Part shown: piece by piece, positions 7,508 through 16,396 of the stretch
Position numbering within the stretch: the first letter of the stretch is position 1
How the letters are laid out: each line of letters begins with the position of its first letter
From: Jeotgalibacillus soli
GTDB lineage: Bacteria; Bacillota; Bacilli; Bacillales; Jeotgalibacillaceae
NCBI RefSeq assembly: GCF_000829435.1
Contig: NZ_JXRP01000009.1
Span: forward strand, 186,001-250,000
Length of the DNA: 64,000 bases
Direction of reading: 5' to 3'
The notes under the pieces: model-generated
Told to the model about the DNA's origin: nothing
The model's database searches: none
What the model saw: only the letters and a program-made list of their open reading frames with translations
Position numbers and translations under genes: made by a program

Positions 7508-8443
7508 ATGGCAGATCGAATATCAAAAACTATTTACAAAGTATTTGGACTAACGGTTGCAAGTGATATCCTTATGCCAGAATTAATTCAAGTCTATTTA
7601 GAGTCTGGTAATTCGGACATCGCAGTGGAAAAAGAAGACCTCTCACGACAATGGGCGGAACATGCAGAAGCAAATAAGTATTTTTATGTAGAAGAAAATC
7701 TAACTATGTTCCAAATCCCCAAAGTAGCAACCTTTCTAATTCAAAACGGCAATGAAATCCTGGTTTCACCCATGGAAAACACTCAAGAAGATCAGCTCCG
7801 CCTGTATATCCTTGGCACATGCATGGGGGCAATTTTAATGCAAAGGAAAATCCTTCCTTTACACGGGAGTGCGATCGCTATCGATGGACAAGCCTATGCA
7901 ATAGTCGGGGCTTCTGGTGCAGGGAAATCAACCCTTGCTTCCGCTCTCTTAAGTAAAGGGTATCAGCTGCTGAGTGATGACGTTATTCCTGTCACATTGT
8001 CTGAAGCGAATATCCCGATCATAACTCCGGCATACCCTCAGCAAAAATTATGGCTGGAAAGCCTGAATGAATTTGGCATGGAGTCGGATCTATATCGTCC
8101 CATTATTGACCGGGAAACGAAGTTCGCTATTCCGGTTGAAGCACATTTTGTTGATGAACCAATGCCACTGGCAGGTGTGTTCGAGCTTATAAAAACGGAA
8201 GCAGATGAAGTGGAAATACATTCGATTCAAAATATGGAACGTTTTTATACATTGTTTACCCATACGTACCGCAACTTTTTTATTGCACCGTCTGGATTAA
8301 TGGAATGGCATTTTAGTACCTCTGCAAAAATCATCAATAAAATTGCGATGTATCAATTGCGCCGCCCCATCTCACGTTTTACAGCAGATGATTTATCAGC
8401 TGTCATGTTAAGTTCAATCGAAAAAAGGAGAGTAAGCTCATGA
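7508..8443 (+). CDS. Lasso peptide C-terminal serine kinase (HPr kinase-like)
   Basis: 311 residues. A P-loop GASGAGKST at 134-142 and the motif LLSDDVIPV (Asp157-Asp158) match the HPr kinase/phosphorylase fold, as does LPLHGSAIAI before the P-loop. HprK-like kinases of this size next to a PqqD gene are the ThcoK/PadeK group, which phosphorylate the C-terminal Ser of the lasso precursor before cyclisation. The precursor here does end in Ser, so the pairing is consistent. Stop and next start overlap (ATGA), showing an operon. The bulky N-terminal 100 residues are poorly conserved. Not a true HPr kinase: no PTS genes nearby and no HprK N-terminal domain. Confidence 0.87.
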   Translation: MADRISKTIYKVFGLTVASDILMPELIQVYLESGNSDIAVEKEDLSRQWAEHAEANKYFYVEENLTMFQIPKVATFLIQNGNEILVSPMENTQEDQLRLYILGTCMGAILMQRKILPLHGSAIAIDGQAYAIVGASGAGKSTLASALLSKGYQLLSDDVIPVTLSEANIPIITPAYPQQKLWLESLNEFGMESDLYRPIIDRETKFAIPVEAHFVDEPMPLAGVFELIKTEADEVEIHSIQNMERFYTLFTHTYRNFFIAPSGLMEWHFSTSAKIINKIAMYQLRRPISRFTADDLSAVMLSSIEKRRVSS

Positions 8444-8742
8444 TAAAAAATAATCTTTCAACCGATAGCGTGGTCAGTCAAATGGAAGGCAATATTGTCA
8501 GTGATATGGATGGAGAAAAAGTAATGCTAAGCATTCAAAACGGGAAGTATTACAACCTGGGTGAGTTAGGTGGAGAGATTTGGGAGCTGATTAAGGAGCC
8601 GATTTCAATTCAGGAGCTAGTGACGGTATTACAGTCTCAATATGATGTAACACCGGCTGAGTGCGAGGAACAAGTAATCTCTTTTTTGAATCAATTGATT
8701 GATCAGGGCTTAATTCAAGTTGAGGATAATGATCATTCATAG
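8440..8742 (+). CDS. PqqD-family RiPP recognition protein (lasso B1)
   Basis: 100 residues with the winged-helix PqqD pattern: a beta region with SDMDGEKVMLSIQNGKYYNLGELGGEIWELI, then a helical part (EPISIQELVTVLQSQYDVTP) and CEEQVISFLNQLIDQGLIQVE. In lasso pathways this RRE protein binds the leader (here WEMPTLEVL) and presents it to the B2 protease and cyclase. Overlaps the kinase gene by four bases, so it is translationally coupled. Size and context leave little doubt. Confidence 0.9.
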   Translation: MIKNNLSTDSVVSQMEGNIVSDMDGEKVMLSIQNGKYYNLGELGGEIWELIKEPISIQELVTVLQSQYDVTPAECEEQVISFLNQLIDQGLIQVEDNDHS

Positions 8743-8776
8743 TTTCAATACCTTTTAGATGACCCAGGAGGGAACA

Positions 8777-9259
8777 ATGAACATTTTAAATAAAGCTGGA
8801 GCGTTTTTTAGGATGGATATGACCACCAAATGGCTGCTTGTAGAGGCATATTTTTATCTAGCCTGGGCTCGTTATCTTAAAGTGAAGTCGTTTTCGAAGG
8901 TAGCACCAGCATTAGGTGAAAAAATGGCTGAGACCACCTACAGTCATAATTCAGCCAATATAAAAAAGATAAAAAATATATCGAATGCCATTCGTATTAT
9001 GAGCCGCTACACCTTTTGGGAGAGTGAGTGTCTTGTTAAAGCGATGGCTGGTATGAAAATGCTGGAGAAACGTCAAATTGAAAGCACGCTTTATTTGGGA
9101 ACGGCAAAAGAAAAAAGCGGCGAGTTTGTAGCACATGCCTGGCTGCGGAGCGGCTCCTTCTATGTATCTGGTTCTGAAGGGATGGAAAGGTTCACAGTAG
9201 TGGCTAAATTTGCGAAGGAAATCGGCCATAAAAAGCTTGAAGGAGAAAACTATGGATAA
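8777..9259 (+). CDS. Lasso peptide B2 leader protease (transglutaminase-like)
   Basis: 160 residues from the ATG at 8777, chosen because AGGAGG at 8767-8772 lies just before it; an in-frame ATG at 8759 precedes that site and is unlikely. The fold is the transglutaminase-core family of lasso B2 proteins: catalytic Cys85 in WESECLVKAMAG and His120 in VAHAWLRSG. The third (acidic) residue is not obvious here. It cleaves the leader after Thr18-Met19 together with the PqqD partner. The end overlaps the next gene by eight bases. Confidence 0.9.
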   Translation: MNILNKAGAFFRMDMTTKWLLVEAYFYLAWARYLKVKSFSKVAPALGEKMAETTYSHNSANIKKIKNISNAIRIMSRYTFWESECLVKAMAGMKMLEKRQIESTLYLGTAKEKSGEFVAHAWLRSGSFYVSGSEGMERFTVVAKFAKEIGHKKLEGENYG

Positions 9260-10430
9260 CACTCTTACTATAGCGAATACACCGAAGGAACTACAATTTA
9301 TGCTTGAATTGCTAAAAGAGCGCAATAATAACCATTTCATGCCTGAAATAGACAGCGATTTTGACTGGGAGCTTTTTCTGAAATTAGCCCTTCATCATCG
9401 TGTTTTTCCATTGCTCAGCTCGAAAATAAAAATGCTGGATGAAGAGCTTGTTCCCTCTTCGGTTAAACAGCACCTGAAAGGACGATACACACAAAATACC
9501 TTTCAAATGCTGCATCTAAGTGGAGAAATGGAGTATGTCAGTAAGCTCTTTTCAGAAAATGATATCCATACATTGTTTTTAAAAGGACCGGTTTTAGCTA
9601 AGGAGCTGTATGGGCACCTTTCCCTTCGTACTTCAAGTGATTTAGATTTTCTTATTCCCATTCAGCATCTGGAAAGAGCTGAGGCACTTCTCGCCGGCCT
9701 TGGCTATGAAAAGGATGATTATATCGAAACGATCCTGAATGACTGGCGGTGGAGGCATCACCACGTCACCTATTATCATCCTCAAAAAAGAATAAAATTA
9801 GAAATTCATTGGAGACTGCATCCTGGACCAGGCAGGGAACCAAGTTTTCAGGAGCTATGGAAGAGAAAAAGACAAACTACACTTACAAGCACTCCCGTTT
9901 ACTTATTAGGGAAAGAGGATCTTTTTGTTTTTCTCGTTGCCCACGGTGCGCGCCACGGCTGGTCGAGAATTCGCTGGCTCGTAGATATTCAGCAAATGCT
10001 TAAGCAGGAACTAGACTGGAGCATGGTTTATTCTTTTTTTAAAACCTTCCATAATCCAGATGTGGGAGGACAAGCAATTATTCTAGCATCGCAGTTATTA
10101 AACACAGAAATCACAAGAAAAATGAGGCCGTTTATTACAGGGCAGCGTCCACTAAAGTTAGCCCAAGAGGCGATCTTCTACCTTGAGACAATGGTCAATC
10201 TGCATAACGACCCGGTTCCTAAAGAGGTATCAAGGTATCATTCCAGTCATTTATTTTCATTAATGACTGGTAAGCAAAAACTCTATTTTATTATCAGCTT
10301 CCTTCATCCATACCCAGAGGACGCAGAAACATTGCCGCTGCCAAAAAAACTGCACTTTTTATACTTTCCTTTACGTCCTATGCTTTGGGTTTGGAGAAAA
10401 ACAAAGATGAAGAAACCTGCATTATCCTAG
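9252..10430 (+). CDS. Nucleotidyltransferase family protein of lasso cluster
   Basis: 392 residues from ATG 9252, which follows AGGAG at 9241-9245; a possible ATG at 9210 in frame lacks a site. The signature is the minimal-nucleotidyltransferase motif in FLKGPVLAKELYGHLSLRTSSDLDFLIP (a DxD after a Ser-containing loop) with a later HWRLHPGPG. Such proteins are common in paeninodin-type lasso clusters between B2 and the exporter. A role in adding a nucleotide or polyphosphate-type group to the phosphorylated C-terminus has been considered for this class, but the present sequence shows only the fold. May alternatively act in regulation or immunity. Confidence 0.75.
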   Translation: MDNTLTIANTPKELQFMLELLKERNNNHFMPEIDSDFDWELFLKLALHHRVFPLLSSKIKMLDEELVPSSVKQHLKGRYTQNTFQMLHLSGEMEYVSKLFSENDIHTLFLKGPVLAKELYGHLSLRTSSDLDFLIPIQHLERAEALLAGLGYEKDDYIETILNDWRWRHHHVTYYHPQKRIKLEIHWRLHPGPGREPSFQELWKRKRQTTLTSTPVYLLGKEDLFVFLVAHGARHGWSRIRWLVDIQQMLKQELDWSMVYSFFKTFHNPDVGGQAIILASQLLNTEITRKMRPFITGQRPLKLAQEAIFYLETMVNLHNDPVPKEVSRYHSSHLFSLMTGKQKLYFIISFLHPYPEDAETLPLPKKLHFLYFPLRPMLWVWRKTKMKKPALS

Positions 10431-10438
10431 GGGGATAA

Positions 10439-12256
10439 ATGATGAAAGATATTTTTTACTTTTTAAAGCAAATTCATTCTTTTGCCGGAAAGATTCTGTA
10501 TGTTAATCTTTTGGCCATGACGTTCATGGGATTGCTTGAAGGAGTTGGAATTTTACTCCTTATTCCGATGATTAGCATGACGGGCATTGTGGAGCTGGAT
10601 GCAGGGGGAATGCCGATCGCAGGGTTATTCGATTTTCTATCAGGCATTCCTGCTGAGGTGGGTTTACCTGTCGTCTTAGGGATTTATGTATTGCTGGTTA
10701 TTGGACAAAATCTTTTACAGCGGCAAATTACGGTACGAAATGCGATCATCCAGAATGGTTTTTTACGTCATCTTCGTATTGAGACGTATGGCGGTATGCT
10801 TCATTCGAACTGGAAGTTCTTTATAAAGAACAGAAAATCGGATCTGATCAATATTATGACTTCTGAAGTAGCGAGAGCCGGTGCGGGAACGAACTCCTTT
10901 TTGCAATTTATAGCTTCTCTGATTTTCACAGTGATCCAAGTTGGCCTCGCTTTTTGGTTATCACCCAATATTACGACGTTTGTACTGCTCTGCGGCGTAT
11001 CGATTGTTTATTTAAATCGTAATTTTCTTAAGCGGTCATTGGCGTTGGGGAATCGGAATTATGAACTAGGCCGGAGCTACCTTGCTGGAATTACGGATCA
11101 AGTAAACGGGATAAAAGATATTAAGAGTAATACATTGGAAGAATCGAGAATGGATTGGTTTCTTTCGATCACAAAGGGAATGCAGAATGAACAGGTTGAA
11201 TATATGAAATTGAAAACAACGTCACAGTTATATTATAAAGTGGCTTCCTCTATATTAATTGCTGTATTTATTTTTGTTGCGGTAATGCTGTTTAATGCAC
11301 AGGCTGCTCAGCTTATGCTGATCGTTATTATTTTTTCGAGGCTGTGGCCGAGAGTAGCGGGTATTCAGTCTTCTTTAGAGTCCATTGCCACAATTCTGCC
11401 GGCATTTAAGGCAGTAAAAGCAATGCAAAATGAATGCAGCGAGGCGGAGGAATTTGAACAAAGAAAAAACAGAGAGGCAGAACCGATCCGTATTCATAAT
11501 GAGATTGAATGCCGCAACGTTTATTTTAACTACAATCAAAAAGAAGCAAACTATGCGCTGAAGAATATTAACATCGTCATTCCGGCAAATCAAATGACCG
11601 CTTTTGTCGGGCGGTCGGGAGCGGGGAAGAGTACGCTTATTGATTTGCTGATGGGGCTGAATCATCCGGAAAAGGGAGAGGTTCTGCTTGATGGAACACC
11701 TCTTACACGTAACAATGTCTTATCTTTAAGGCATGCGATTAGCTATGTTCCGCAGGATCCTTTTTTGTTTAATGTCAGTATAAGGGAAAATCTAATGCTC
11801 GTTGTACCGGATGCGAGTGAGGAACAGCTGTGGGAGGCGCTGGAGTTTGCTTCTGCTGCTGAATTTGTGGGGAGGCTTCCAAAGGGACTCGATTCACTGA
11901 TTGGAGACCGGGGAATCAAGCTTTCTGGTGGAGAACGGCAAAGACTAGTTTTAGCTAGGGCCATATTGAGAAACCCGTCGATTCTTGTATTAGATGAAGC
12001 AACGAGTGCATTGGATACAGAAAGTGAAGCGAGAATACAGGAAGCATTGGACCGATTGAAGGGAAAAACGACGATCATTGTTATCGCTCACCGCCTGTCG
12101 ACGATCCGAAATGCTGACCAGGTGATTGTGTTAGACCAGGGTGAAGTCATTCAAAAGGGCGGATTCACACAGCTTGCCTCGGAGAAGAAAAGTGTATTTA
12201 GTCATTTGGTTCGTAATCAGCTTGGAGCGGCTCCTCAAAAGACATTCACAAATTAG
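10439..12256 (+). CDS. Lasso peptide ABC exporter (D protein)
   Basis: 605 residues in the standard exporter half-transporter layout: six membrane helices in about 1-310 and an ATPase domain in about 350-590 with Walker A GRSGAGKST, signature LSGGERQR, Walker B ILVLDEATS and H-loop IAHRLST. It lacks a C39 peptidase domain, as expected because B2 removes the leader. It would secrete the mature lasso peptide and provide self-protection. It closes the cluster and is followed by a terminator that begins inside its last codons. ATGATG gives two possible starts (10439 or 10442). Confidence 0.9.
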   Translation: MMKDIFYFLKQIHSFAGKILYVNLLAMTFMGLLEGVGILLLIPMISMTGIVELDAGGMPIAGLFDFLSGIPAEVGLPVVLGIYVLLVIGQNLLQRQITVRNAIIQNGFLRHLRIETYGGMLHSNWKFFIKNRKSDLINIMTSEVARAGAGTNSFLQFIASLIFTVIQVGLAFWLSPNITTFVLLCGVSIVYLNRNFLKRSLALGNRNYELGRSYLAGITDQVNGIKDIKSNTLEESRMDWFLSITKGMQNEQVEYMKLKTTSQLYYKVASSILIAVFIFVAVMLFNAQAAQLMLIVIIFSRLWPRVAGIQSSLESIATILPAFKAVKAMQNECSEAEEFEQRKNREAEPIRIHNEIECRNVYFNYNQKEANYALKNINIVIPANQMTAFVGRSGAGKSTLIDLLMGLNHPEKGEVLLDGTPLTRNNVLSLRHAISYVPQDPFLFNVSIRENLMLVVPDASEEQLWEALEFASAAEFVGRLPKGLDSLIGDRGIKLSGGERQRLVLARAILRNPSILVLDEATSALDTESEARIQEALDRLKGKTTIIVIAHRLSTIRNADQVIVLDQGEVIQKGGFTQLASEKKSVFSHLVRNQLGAAPQKTFTN

Positions 12257-12269
12257 TGAGTGTTTTTTT
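12242..12269 (+). terminator. Terminator of lasso operon
   Basis: ACATTCAC (12242-12249), loop AAATTA, GTGAGTGT (12256-12263), then TTTTTT. One G-T pair. The stem starts within the exporter's last codons. Confidence 0.7.
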
Positions 12270-12297
12270 ACTATTCTTATAACTGGAGAGAATGCCC

Positions 12298-13290
12298 TTG
12301 AGAAAACGGGGAGGTAAAATCTTAATCTGGCTCGTGATTCTATTGGTTGTGCCAGTCATATATGTTATATGGGAAAATCAGCGGATAACTGTGGCGGAAC
12401 AGGAAGTAGAAATCGATCAGCTTCCTGATGAGTTTGAAAACTTTACAATCCTTCAAATTAGTGATCTTCATGAAAAGGAATTTGGAGAAAACCAAAAGAA
12501 TTTGATCAAGGCTGTGAATTCAATTGAATATGATGCCATCGTATTTACAGGTGATATGTTAAACAGCACCGAAAGTACAGCTTACGAGGCTTTTTATTCA
12601 TTCGTTGAAGGGATTACTAATAAAGAGAACGCTTTGTATATCCCAGGGAATGCTGACCCGGAGAGCTATAAACTGAATTCTCAAGGAACACTTGTTAAGG
12701 ATGAGTTTATTGCAGGCATGGAGGAGAGGGGAGTTAAGCTATTAGAGTCTGTTCATTCGATTGAGGCAGGTGAATCTGCTCTCCATTTCACAGAATTTGA
12801 ATTATCTTTATGGACTTACACTACAGAGCCTCGCAACATTCAGGGAGTTGTCCAGCCGACTTATATTTCGCTTCCTCAATATGAAGATCGTCGCAATCAA
12901 TTGATGAAAGAGATGGCGGTTTTGGATGATCTGCAGGCTTCAGATGTGGTAATCGCTCTTAATCATTATCCGGTAGTGGATGCAAGGATTGACCATATAA
13001 CAAGCAGCGCAGTTTTAACATTTCGAGCGTACGATTTGATCTTAGCAGGCCACTATCATGGTGGTCAGATTCGACTGCCGTTTTTGGGAGTCGTTTTTGT
13101 TCCGGAGCCGTGGTATGAAAGAAGCGGTTTGTTTCCGCCAAGAGACAGAGTGAAAGGGCTATGGGAGTATAAAGGGACCAAGCAATATGTGAGTACAGGT
13201 CTTGGCAGCAGCGGAGCACTGCCATATTTGAACTTCCGTGTATTTAACCCTCCTGAAATTAATGTGCTAAAGCTAAAAGCAAGTAAATAA
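12298..13290 (+). CDS. Membrane-anchored metallophosphoesterase (YkuE/YaeI-like)
   Basis: 330 residues if translation starts at TTG 12298, which is seven bases after GGAGAG (12285-12290); the ATG at 12292 is only one base from that site. A basic N-terminus plus one hydrophobic helix (ILIWLVILLVVPVIYVIW) anchors the protein, with the catalytic domain outside or at the membrane face. Calcineurin-type motifs follow: ISDLHEKEFG, FTGDMLNS, IPGNADPE, ALNHYP and AGHYHGGQ. Relatives remove phosphate from lipid-linked substrates such as UDP-diacylglucosamine-like molecules. Separated from the lasso operon by a terminator, so probably unrelated to it. Confidence 0.83.
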   Translation: MRKRGGKILIWLVILLVVPVIYVIWENQRITVAEQEVEIDQLPDEFENFTILQISDLHEKEFGENQKNLIKAVNSIEYDAIVFTGDMLNSTESTAYEAFYSFVEGITNKENALYIPGNADPESYKLNSQGTLVKDEFIAGMEERGVKLLESVHSIEAGESALHFTEFELSLWTYTTEPRNIQGVVQPTYISLPQYEDRRNQLMKEMAVLDDLQASDVVIALNHYPVVDARIDHITSSAVLTFRAYDLILAGHYHGGQIRLPFLGVVFVPEPWYERSGLFPPRDRVKGLWEYKGTKQYVSTGLGSSGALPYLNFRVFNPPEINVLKLKASK

Positions 13291-13292
13291 AT

Positions 13293-13332
13293 CCCTGCCT
13301 TTGATGAACGTTTATCAAAGGTGGGGTTTTTT
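13293..13332 (+). terminator. Terminator after phosphoesterase gene
   Basis: CCCTGCCTTTGAT (13293-13305) pairs with ATCAAAGGTGGGG (13314-13326), followed by TTTTTTG. Confidence 0.85.
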
Positions 13333-13400
13333 GTTTTGTGGAAGATCATGCAAAAAAAGTATGATGACTTCCTGAATTCTCTTTTAAACTTCACTCTTTT

Positions 13401-13443
13401 GTTATACAATACAGATAAATGTTACTAACTGATATATAACAGT
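13401..13443. promoter_or_regulatory. Shared glyoxylate-gene operator, malate synthase copy
   Basis: ACTGATATATAACAGT at 13428-13443 is a near-palindrome (ACTG-N8-CAGT) 20 bases before the malate synthase start. A GTTATACAA box lies 27 bases upstream at 13401. Closely related box pairs precede the small gene (15908/15939) and isocitrate lyase (16293/16319). Confidence 0.6.
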
Positions 13444-13462
13444 AATGAGGAGGAGATAAAGT

Positions 13463-15640
13463 ATGGCGCGTTATACGAAGGTAAAAGGAATGCAAATTGC
13501 AGAAGAGCTGTATCATTTTTTGGAAAGAGAAGCATTACCCGGGAGTGAAGTCTCCAGTGAGGATTTTTGGCAGGGAGTCAGTTCGCTTATACAAGATCTC
13601 ACCCCGCGAAATAGAGAGCTGTTAGAAAAGCGTGATCACATTCAGCAGCAGCTCGATGATTGGCATAAGCAGCATGATTGGAAAAATAATCAGGAGGCTT
13701 ATCATGATTATTTGAAAGAAATCGGCTATTGGGAGCCTGAAGGTGAACCGTTTACGATTTCTACTGCGAATGCTGATGATGAAATAACTGTACAGGCTGG
13801 CCCGCAGCTTGTTGTTCCGGTCAACAATGCGCGGTATGCCATTAATGCCGCCAATGCAAGATGGGGCAGTCTGTATGATGCGCTCTATGGTACAGATGCC
13901 ATAAGTGAAGAGGATGGAGCGGAACGTACGGCTGCCTATAATCCTATCAGGGGACAAAAGGTTGTGGACTTTGGCCGCTCTTTTTTAGATGAAATTGCTC
14001 CTTTGGCAGCCGGTTCTCATGCAGACGCAACGAAGTATGCTGTCGAGGATGACAGATTGATTGTTTACCAGGATGAAGAGAAGACATCTTTACAGGATCA
14101 GAACGCTTTTATTGGGTTTCAGGGTGAAAAAGAACTTCCTTCGGCCATTTTGCTAAAGCATCATGGTCTCCATGTGGAGATTCAAATTGACCATGAGCAT
14201 CCTATTGGAAAAACGGATGCAGCAGGTGTGAAGGATCTGCTAATTGAATCGGCCCTTACAACAATTATGGACTGTGAAGACTCTGTAACAGCGGTCGATG
14301 CAGAGGATAAGGTGCTTGTATATCGAAATTGGCTGGGTTTAATGAATGGATCATTATCTGCAACGTTCAAAAAGGGAGATAAGGTGCTTGAACGAAAACT
14401 GAATGGTGATCGGACCTATAACGCGAATACAGGTGAAGAAATCAGTCTTCGCGGTCGCTCATTGCTTTTGGTGCGGAATGTAGGTCACCTAATGACCTCC
14501 AATATGGTATTGGATCATGATGGTCAAGAAGTGCCGGAAGGAATGTTGGATACAGTCATTACAGGTTTACTTGCAAAGCATGAGCTGCTTGGAAGAAGCG
14601 GTCTTCGCAACTCAGAAAAAGGATCCGTTTACATTGTTAAACCGAAAATGCATGGTTCTGAAGAGGTTGCTTTTGCAAATGAGCTATTTAACCGGGTGGA
14701 GGATATCCTTGGGCTGCAGCGCAGCACATTGAAGATCGGTGTCATGGATGAGGAGCGCAGAACATCACTGAATCTGGCAAACTGTATTCGTGAAGTAAAG
14801 GAACGGATTGTGTTTATTAATACTGGTTTCCTGGATCGTACAGGAGATGAAATTCATACGTCTATAGAAGCGGGAGCAGTGATTCGAAAGGATGAAATGA
14901 AAGCTTCTGTTTGGCTTCAGGCATACGAAAAATCAAATGTGGATACCGGATTAAAGAGCGGCTTGCCGGGGCGCGCCCAAATCGGAAAAGGGATGTGGGC
15001 GATGCCTGACCGGATGAAAGATATGCTGGAGCAAAAGGTGAATCATCTTAAAGCCGGCGGAAATACGGCCTGGGTTCCTTCGCCGACTGCTGCAACCCTT
15101 CATGCCATTCATTATCATCAGGAAAATGTAACAGAAATACAGGAACAGCTTCGCTCAAGTATTCAAGACCGCAAGCAGGAGATTCTCACATTACCGTTAG
15201 CGGAAGGGCGGTGGTCTGAACAAGAAATCCAACAGGAGCTTGATAATAACGCACAAGGGATACTAGGTTATGTTGTGCGCTGGGTCGAGCATGGCATCGG
15301 GTGCTCGAAGGTGCCTGATATCCATAACGTCGGGCTGATGGAGGATCGTGCAACGCTTCGGATTTCAAGTCAGCATCTGGCAAACTGGCTGCATCATGGG
15401 ATTTGTACGGAGGAGCAGGTTCTTTCGACCATGAAACGAATGGCGAAGGTTGTTGACGAGCAAAATGCCGGTGATCCGAACTATCATCCGATGGCTTCCG
15501 ACTATGAGAGCTCGATTGCTTTTCAAGCTGCCTGCGAGCTTGTTTTTGAAGGAAGAAAGCAGCCGAATGGCTACACAGAGCCAATTCTTCACCGCCGCCG
15601 TCAGGAATTTAAGGAGAAAGCATTAGTGGAAAAACGTTAA
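13463..15640 (+). CDS. glcB: Malate synthase G
   Basis: 725 residues, the size of the single-chain G isoform rather than the ~530-residue A form. It condenses glyoxylate with acetyl-CoA to malate in the glyoxylate shunt. Recognisable blocks include [24 protein letters not shown] near the N-terminus, the metal-binding [40 protein letters not shown], and [17 protein letters not shown] with a following [23 protein letters not shown]. Strong GAGGAGG site. Isocitrate lyase lies about 750 bases downstream after a terminator and a small gene; all three promoters share an operator motif, so they are probably induced together on acetate or fatty acids. Confidence 0.95.
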   Translation: MARYTKVKGMQIAEELYHFLEREALPGSEVSSEDFWQGVSSLIQDLTPRNRELLEKRDHIQQQLDDWHKQHDWKNNQEAYHDYLKEIGYWEPEGEPFTISTANADDEITVQAGPQLVVPVNNARYAINAANARWGSLYDALYGTDAISEEDGAERTAAYNPIRGQKVVDFGRSFLDEIAPLAAGSHADATKYAVEDDRLIVYQDEEKTSLQDQNAFIGFQGEKELPSAILLKHHGLHVEIQIDHEHPIGKTDAAGVKDLLIESALTTIMDCEDSVTAVDAEDKVLVYRNWLGLMNGSLSATFKKGDKVLERKLNGDRTYNANTGEEISLRGRSLLLVRNVGHLMTSNMVLDHDGQEVPEGMLDTVITGLLAKHELLGRSGLRNSEKGSVYIVKPKMHGSEEVAFANELFNRVEDILGLQRSTLKIGVMDEERRTSLNLANCIREVKERIVFINTGFLDRTGDEIHTSIEAGAVIRKDEMKASVWLQAYEKSNVDTGLKSGLPGRAQIGKGMWAMPDRMKDMLEQKVNHLKAGGNTAWVPSPTAATLHAIHYHQENVTEIQEQLRSSIQDRKQEILTLPLAEGRWSEQEIQQELDNNAQGILGYVVRWVEHGIGCSKVPDIHNVGLMEDRATLRISSQHLANWLHHGICTEEQVLSTMKRMAKVVDEQNAGDPNYHPMASDYESSIAFQAACELVFEGRKQPNGYTEPILHRRRQEFKEKALVEKR

Positions 15641-15648
15641 AATTGCAG

Positions 15649-15681
15649 GGGCTGTCCCAATTTGGGGGCAGCCTCTTTTTT
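15649..15681 (+). terminator. Terminator of malate synthase gene
   Basis: GGCTGTCCC (15650-15658), loop, GGGGGCAGCC (15664-15673), then TCTTTTTT. Confidence 0.85.
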
Positions 15682-15733
15682 GTGTGACAAGCTTTTTGGT
15701 ACGCATTGCAGTCAAACTGTTTTAATTTTAATG

Positions 15734-15807
15734 CTTTGTTAAAGTTCATTGTTGATTTTGCACAGCGTTGATTGGAGCGGAAATAAACAGACACATTTAA
15801 CAAAGCC
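15734..15807. repeat. Short (internally deleted) form of dispersed Bacillaceae repeat
   Basis: 74 bases bounded by perfect 11-base inverted termini GCTTTGTTAAA (15734-15744) and TTTAACAAAGC (15797-15807). The left part through GTTGATTGGAGCGGA matches the left end of the long copy at 24790; the following AATAAACAGACA matches that copy's right end. The GAGACTCCTGCGG... interior is missing, as if lost between the GGAGCGGA-like repeats that border it. MITE-like, non-coding. Confidence 0.65.
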
Positions 15808-15902
15808 ATTTTTAAAGCAAGAAAACAATTTGAAATTTTATAATAATTAGAAAACGAGAGATATAGAGAGAAATAAGAAGATTTACAGGGTTATTTATAT
15901 AT

Positions 15903-15954
15903 ATGCAACTGTTTTATAACAGTTGCATAAAACAAAACACTGTTATATATTAGT
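15903..15954. promoter_or_regulatory. Shared glyoxylate-gene operator, small-gene copies
   Basis: Two boxes. 15903-15928 is a perfect palindrome with 11-base arms ATGCAACTGTT/AACAGTTGCAT and contains ACTGTTTTATAACAGT (15908-15923). 15939-15954 is ACTGTTATATATTAGT, one base different from the reverse complement of the malate synthase box. The gene start is 29 bases downstream. Confidence 0.6.
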
Positions 15955-15982
15955 GTTATCAAACAAATGGGAGCTGGTAGAC

Positions 15983-16276
15983 ATGCAAACACATCAAACA
16001 ACGGGCAAGGAATTGATTGAAAAATGGATTGTGCAAAATGTAATTTCAGGGAAAACGAGCCAGGAGCTGTCGGGAACGCTTTTTGTTTATGGTGATGAAG
16101 CGATGACCTTAACTTCTACTGAAACCGGATCATTGGAAATTATTACTGAGGAAGTATCAAACGTGGTTGTTTTCCGCAAGAAAAATGAGTCTGATGCAAC
16201 GAATATGTGCCGTGCATGCGGGGTTGATCATTCAACTTTTAAAGAAGCTCTTGAGTGTTGTGCGGATATCGATTAA
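15983..16276 (+). CDS. Small Cys-rich protein of unknown function between glyoxylate genes
   Basis: 97 residues from the ATG at 15983, which follows GGGAGCTGG; an upstream in-frame ATG at 15923 lies inside the operator and has no ribosome site. The middle is beta-rich (GTLFVYGDEAMTLTSTETGSLEIITEEVSNVVVFRKK) and the C-terminus carries four cysteines in MCRACGVDHSTFKEALECCADID, a pattern that could bind a metal or form a redox site. No membrane segment or signal peptide. It lies between malate synthase and isocitrate lyase and shares their operator motif, so a role in that regulon is inferred. Family not recognised. Confidence 0.75.
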   Translation: MQTHQTTGKELIEKWIVQNVISGKTSQELSGTLFVYGDEAMTLTSTETGSLEIITEEVSNVVVFRKKNESDATNMCRACGVDHSTFKEALECCADID

Positions 16277-16292
16277 TTTTTTTGTCCCTTCT

Positions 16293-16334
16293 GTTATACA
16301 ACAACATAAATTTAATTTATTAGTATATAACAGG
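16293..16334. promoter_or_regulatory. Shared glyoxylate-gene operator, isocitrate lyase copy
   Basis: GTTATACAA at 16293-16301 and ATTAGTATATAACAGG at 16319-16334, the same two-box spacing (26 bases) as in front of malate synthase (27 bases). Confidence 0.55.
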
Positions 16335-16396
16335 GGAGTGGTTCTCTATAGCAGCCAATGGGTGATGGGATAAATAAAAACAAGGGAGAGATGAAT

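Noticed and set aside
7508..8443. True HPr kinase/phosphorylase of carbon catabolite repression
   Set aside because: Position within the lasso cluster, overlap with a PqqD gene and a different N-terminal half fit the precursor kinase instead.
8759..8776. Upstream start for the lasso B2 protease
   Set aside because: The AGGAGG sequence lies after this ATG, so it must serve the ATG at 8777.
15186..15592. Long minus-strand frames inside malate synthase G
   Set aside because: They are antisense to a strongly conserved enzyme, have no ribosome sites and no recognisable domains.
15923..15982. Upstream start for the small Cys-rich protein
   Set aside because: The extension runs through the operator palindrome, lacks a ribosome site, and the ATG at 15983 has a good one.
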